Below, piece after piece: positions 34,062 through 38,594 of a DNA stretch of 38,594 nt (its first letter is position 1; each line of letters opens with the position of its first letter). A program made the translations under genes and the position numbers. The notes beneath the pieces are model-generated. The model made no database searches. It worked only from the letters and a program-made list of their open reading frames with translations, and was not told the DNA's origin. This DNA is from Gemmatimonadaceae bacterium (GTDB taxonomy: Bacteria > Gemmatimonadota > Gemmatimonadetes > Gemmatimonadales > Gemmatimonadaceae). The DNA is taken from contig JAICLH010000006.1 of NCBI GenBank assembly GCA_025927495.1, positions 1 to 38,594 of the forward strand. Direction: 5' to 3'.

Positions 34062-34369
34062 CGTCGCGCAAGGGCCGGCCCGAACCGTTAGGCAAAGCGC
34101 TCGCCGGCTTCCTCGAACGCGCCGGCCTGAGTGAGCGCATCGAGCAGGCCTCGATCATCGACGAGTGGCCGCTGCTCGTGGGCGAACAGATCGCCGCCGT
34201 GACCATGGCGCGCATGGTCACCCGCGACGGCACCTTGTTCGTGGACGTTGCGACGAACGCCTGGATGCAGGAGCTCTCGCTCATGGAGCCGCAGCTGCTC
34301 AAGGCCCTGAGGCAACGCCCCGCCGGCGCCACCGTCCAACGCATTCGGTGGCGCCTGGCGCGGGTTTGA
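34058..34369 (+). CDS. dciA: DciA/DUF721 family protein
   Basis: A 103-residue small protein of the DUF721 family. In bacteria without DnaC or DnaI, DciA helps load the replicative helicase DnaB. Visible features: PLGKALAGFLERAGL, EWPLLVGEQIAAVTMARM and TLFVDVATNAWMQELSLMEPQLLKAL, typical of the KH-like DUF721 domain. Placement between recF and gyrB is its common location and supports the call. ATG 34058 overlaps the recF stop. Confidence 0.9.
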   Translation: MTSRKGRPEPLGKALAGFLERAGLSERIEQASIIDEWPLLVGEQIAAVTMARMVTRDGTLFVDVATNAWMQELSLMEPQLLKALRQRPAGATVQRIRWRLARV

Positions 34370-34475
34370 CTCACCTCGCGCGCTCTGGCTTGCCCATGCG
34401 CCCGCCGTCATATTTCCAGCCTGTTCCGAATCCGGCGCCCGAACGGCTGCCACTCCCCGTTTCCCCATTCGCGAC

Positions 34476-36221
34476 ATGAGATCGTTTCTCGCTCGAATCG
34501 CAGTCGCCCTCGCGATTCCGGTTTCGCTGTCGGCCCAGCAGGCCGCGGCACCGGATGCATCGGGAGGCGGCGTCGTTCCGCTGCCGCCGGTCGCGCTGCC
34601 GCTCAAGCTCGCCCCGCGGCCGACGTCCGGTCCCATCAGTGCCGCCGATCTCATGACGCGGCTCTACATCTTCTCCGATGACTCGATGCAAGGCCGCGAA
34701 GCCGGCACTCCCGGCAACGTGAAAGGCACCGACTACATCGCGAGCGAGATCAAGCGGATGGGCCTCAAGCCCGCCGGCGACAACGGGACCTACTTCCAAA
34801 CCATTCCGCTCCAAACGCGTTCGGTGGATTCGACGTCGTCGATCGTGGCCGGGGACACGAAGCTCGCCCCGAACACCGACTTCGTCATCGTGTCGCGCCA
34901 GCCGGCAACGGAGTCCAACGTGCCGGTCGTGTACGGCGGCGATCTGGGCGACAGTACGCGCATCACGGAAGCGGACGCTAGGGCCAAGTTCGTCGTCTTC
35001 ACCGCGCACGGCGGGTGGACGCGGTTCCTGCGTGCCGCGCGGCGCGGCATGGGACTCGAGGGTGCCGCCGCGATCGCGGTGGCGGCGCTGGACAGCGTCC
35101 CCGACCAGATTCGCGGCTTCCTCACGCGTCCGCAGACGTTCCTCAACGACAACGCGACGCCCACGCCGAGCGGTCCGGCGGTGTTCTTCGTGAGCGAGGC
35201 CGCAGCCGCCAAGTTGTTAGGCGCGGATCCGAGCGGCCTAACGGTAGGCGCGGCGCACGGCACGGCGAATGTCGACGTGCGCGTCGACACCAAGCCCTCC
35301 GCGTATCCGGCCCGGAACGTCGTCGGCATCATCCAGGGCAGCGATCCCAAATTGCGCGGCGAGTACGTGGCGATCGGCGCGCACAACGATCACATCGGCA
35401 TGCTTCAGCACCCGGTGGATCACGACTCGCTGCGCATCTGGAATCACATCGTGCGCCCGGAAGGCGCCGACGATGGCGGCAAGGAAGCGACGCCGGCCGA
35501 ACAGTCCGAGGTCGACAAGGAGCTGGAAGCGTATCGCGCCGCGCATCCCAAGGATGACCGGCCCGACTCGATCGACAACGGTGCGGATGACGACGGCTCG
35601 GGTACCGTTTCCGCCCTCGAGATCGCTCAGTACGTCTCGTCGATGAAGACGAAGCCCAAGCGGTCGCTGCTCTTCGTCTGGCACGTGGGCGAGGAGAAGG
35701 GCCTGCTCGGCTCGCGCTACTTCACGGATCATCCAACGGTGACGCGCGACAGCATCGTGACGCAGCTCAACATGGACATGGTGGGACGCGGCGATGCCTA
35801 TGATGAGACGGGCCGCACCAAGGCGGGCTCGCCGATTCACGGCAGCAACGGCTATCTGCAGCTCGTGGGATCGCGCCGTCTGTCTACTGAGTTAGGCGAC
35901 TTGATCGAGAAGGTGAACACGGAGGATCACCACAACCTGACCCTCGACTACTCGATCGACGCGGACGGCCATCCGTCGAACATCTATTGCCGCAGCGACC
36001 ACTACGAGTATGCGCGCTACGGGATTCCGATCACGTTCTTCACCACGGGTCTGCACTCGGACTACCACCAGGTGACGGACGAGCCGGAGTACATCGACTA
36101 CGACCACATGGCCAAGGTCGTGAACTTCGTGGCCGATGTCGCGCTCCATGTCGCGAATCTCGATCACCGCGTCGTGGTGGATCATCCGAAGCCCGATCCG
36201 ACCGGAGCCTGCCGGCAGTAA
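34476..36221 (+). CDS. Exported M28-family zinc metallopeptidase
   Basis: A 581-residue peptidase. A signal peptide (1-20, cleavage at LSA-QQ) is followed by an N-terminal helical part and a PA-like inserted domain (about 130-280). The di-zinc M28 site is then seen: AHNDHIG (H303), NGADDDGSG (D371), the catalytic pair EE (407-408) in VGEEKGLLGS, NMDMVGR (D434) and a late SDYHQVTDE histidine. Such enzymes are usually aminopeptidases acting in the periplasm or outside. Between H303 and D371 an unusually long charged insert (HPVDHDSLRIWN through HPKDDRPDS) interrupts the catalytic domain. It sits between dciA and gyrB with its own leader (34370-34475) and ends before a strong terminator. Confidence 0.93.
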   Translation: MRSFLARIAVALAIPVSLSAQQAAAPDASGGGVVPLPPVALPLKLAPRPTSGPISAADLMTRLYIFSDDSMQGREAGTPGNVKGTDYIASEIKRMGLKPAGDNGTYFQTIPLQTRSVDSTSSIVAGDTKLAPNTDFVIVSRQPATESNVPVVYGGDLGDSTRITEADARAKFVVFTAHGGWTRFLRAARRGMGLEGAAAIAVAALDSVPDQIRGFLTRPQTFLNDNATPTPSGPAVFFVSEAAAAKLLGADPSGLTVGAAHGTANVDVRVDTKPSAYPARNVVGIIQGSDPKLRGEYVAIGAHNDHIGMLQHPVDHDSLRIWNHIVRPEGADDGGKEATPAEQSEVDKELEAYRAAHPKDDRPDSIDNGADDDGSGTVSALEIAQYVSSMKTKPKRSLLFVWHVGEEKGLLGSRYFTDHPTVTRDSIVTQLNMDMVGRGDAYDETGRTKAGSPIHGSNGYLQLVGSRRLSTELGDLIEKVNTEDHHNLTLDYSIDADGHPSNIYCRSDHYEYARYGIPITFFTTGLHSDYHQVTDEPEYIDYDHMAKVVNFVADVALHVANLDHRVVVDHPKPDPTGACRQ

Positions 36222-36249
36222 CGCGCGCTCGCAGGCGCGCATACGCGAC

Positions 36250-36293
36250 GGGCGCACCGTCGGCACTCAGCCGGCCGGTGCGCCCGTTTTTTC
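36250..36293 (+). terminator. Rho-independent terminator after the M28 peptidase gene
   Basis: GGGCGCACCG (36250-36259) pairs perfectly over 10 bp with CGGTGCGCCC (36276-36285), with additional pairing inside the loop, followed by GTTTTTT. It lies 28 bp after the peptidase stop and insulates gyrB from upstream transcription. Confidence 0.92.
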
Positions 36294-36364
36294 TGGCCGC
36301 TTTTCCCTTGCCAACGGAGCGAGGAGACTCCCGCACAGCGGTGCTGTGCCATGCTTCTAACTAC

Positions 36365-38405
<2,041 letters not shown>

Positions 38406-38484
38406 GGTCGAGGGAAGCGCTACGCTGTGGGATGCGGGAAAGGGTCGAGGACCGCCGTCGCCATCGTGCTGATATCTGGGGAAA

Positions 38485-38594
38485 AGGGAAGCGCTCGCTG
38501 CGCTCGCTTGGGGAAGCGCTGCGCTGGGGGAAACGGCGGCGACGCCGCCTGAGGGAGCGGAACAACATCAATGGTCTCCGCGACGTGAGCGCCC
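38485..38594. repeat. Palindromic dispersed repeat element, partial copy at the right edge
   Basis: An arm (38485-38561) nearly identical to the arms of the element at 24911-25160, again made of GGGGAAGCG units with small hairpins. It continues into sequence matching the spacer of the first element read in reverse complement (AACAACATCAATGGTCT versus AACAACATCGATGGTCT). The second arm, if present, lies beyond the window. The copy starts 80 bp after the gyrB stop. A frame of Arg/Ser-rich codons across it is not a real gene. Confidence 0.85.

Overview
This is GC-rich bacterial DNA, tightly packed with genes. Neighbouring genes usually overlap by 4 nt (ATGA or GTGA) or 1 nt. The gene content fits a Gram-negative, respiring soil-type bacterium: outer-membrane TonB receptor, Tat-exported enzymes, System I cytochrome c maturation, ergothioneine synthesis. 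My best guess is Gemmatimonadota. That rests on the overall look of the proteins and the recF-dciA-gyrB cluster, not on a marker search.

Layout. 1-4000: the start of a flavin disulfide oxidoreductase (minus, cut by the left edge) diverges from an ergothioneine operon egtB-egtD-egtA (plus). 4009-5674 (minus): a small membrane protein precedes a CHAD-CYTH polyphosphate-type protein. 5803-9576: a probable copper-handling group with a TonB receptor, a His/Met/Cys-rich exported protein, an unidentified exported protein and a CopC protein. 9554-13804 (minus): a complete bioF-bioA-bioD-bioB operon, perhaps read from a leaderless mRNA. 13967-15907: a Tat-exported GH127-type glycosidase. 16006-19798 (minus): an Mg2+ P-type ATPase followed by a proline-racemase-family enzyme. 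20026-22161 (plus): a Spy-like periplasmic protein, then an ECF sigma factor, an anti-sigma-like membrane protein and a membrane-anchored Spy/CnrX-like protein, which looks like an envelope or metal stress module. 22168-24815 (minus): a molybdenum hydroxylase of two subunits. 24911-25160: a dispersed inverted-repeat element. 25221-29055 (minus): a cytochrome c maturation operon (small protein, ccmE, ccmF, ccmH, ccmI-like) with a CxxxY-type CcmE. 29153-31964 (minus): mtnA, glpK and a YfiM-like gene. 32098-38405 (plus): enoyl-CoA hydratase, recF, dciA (DUF721), an M28 peptidase and gyrB, which has a strong terminator and promoter in front of it. 38485-38594: another copy of the inverted-repeat element, cut by the right edge.

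Two genome-scale patterns stand out. First, the heptamer GTTAGGC (complement GCCTAAC) occurs about fifty times by eye, roughly every 750 bp, on both strands, in several reading frames and also outside genes. Base composition alone predicts only a few. It carries most TTA codons here and supplies the stop codon of at least four genes. Second, the 250-bp palindromic element has GC-rich arms made of small hairpins and occurs at least twice in 38 kb. No tRNA, rRNA, CRISPR array, transposase or phage gene was seen.
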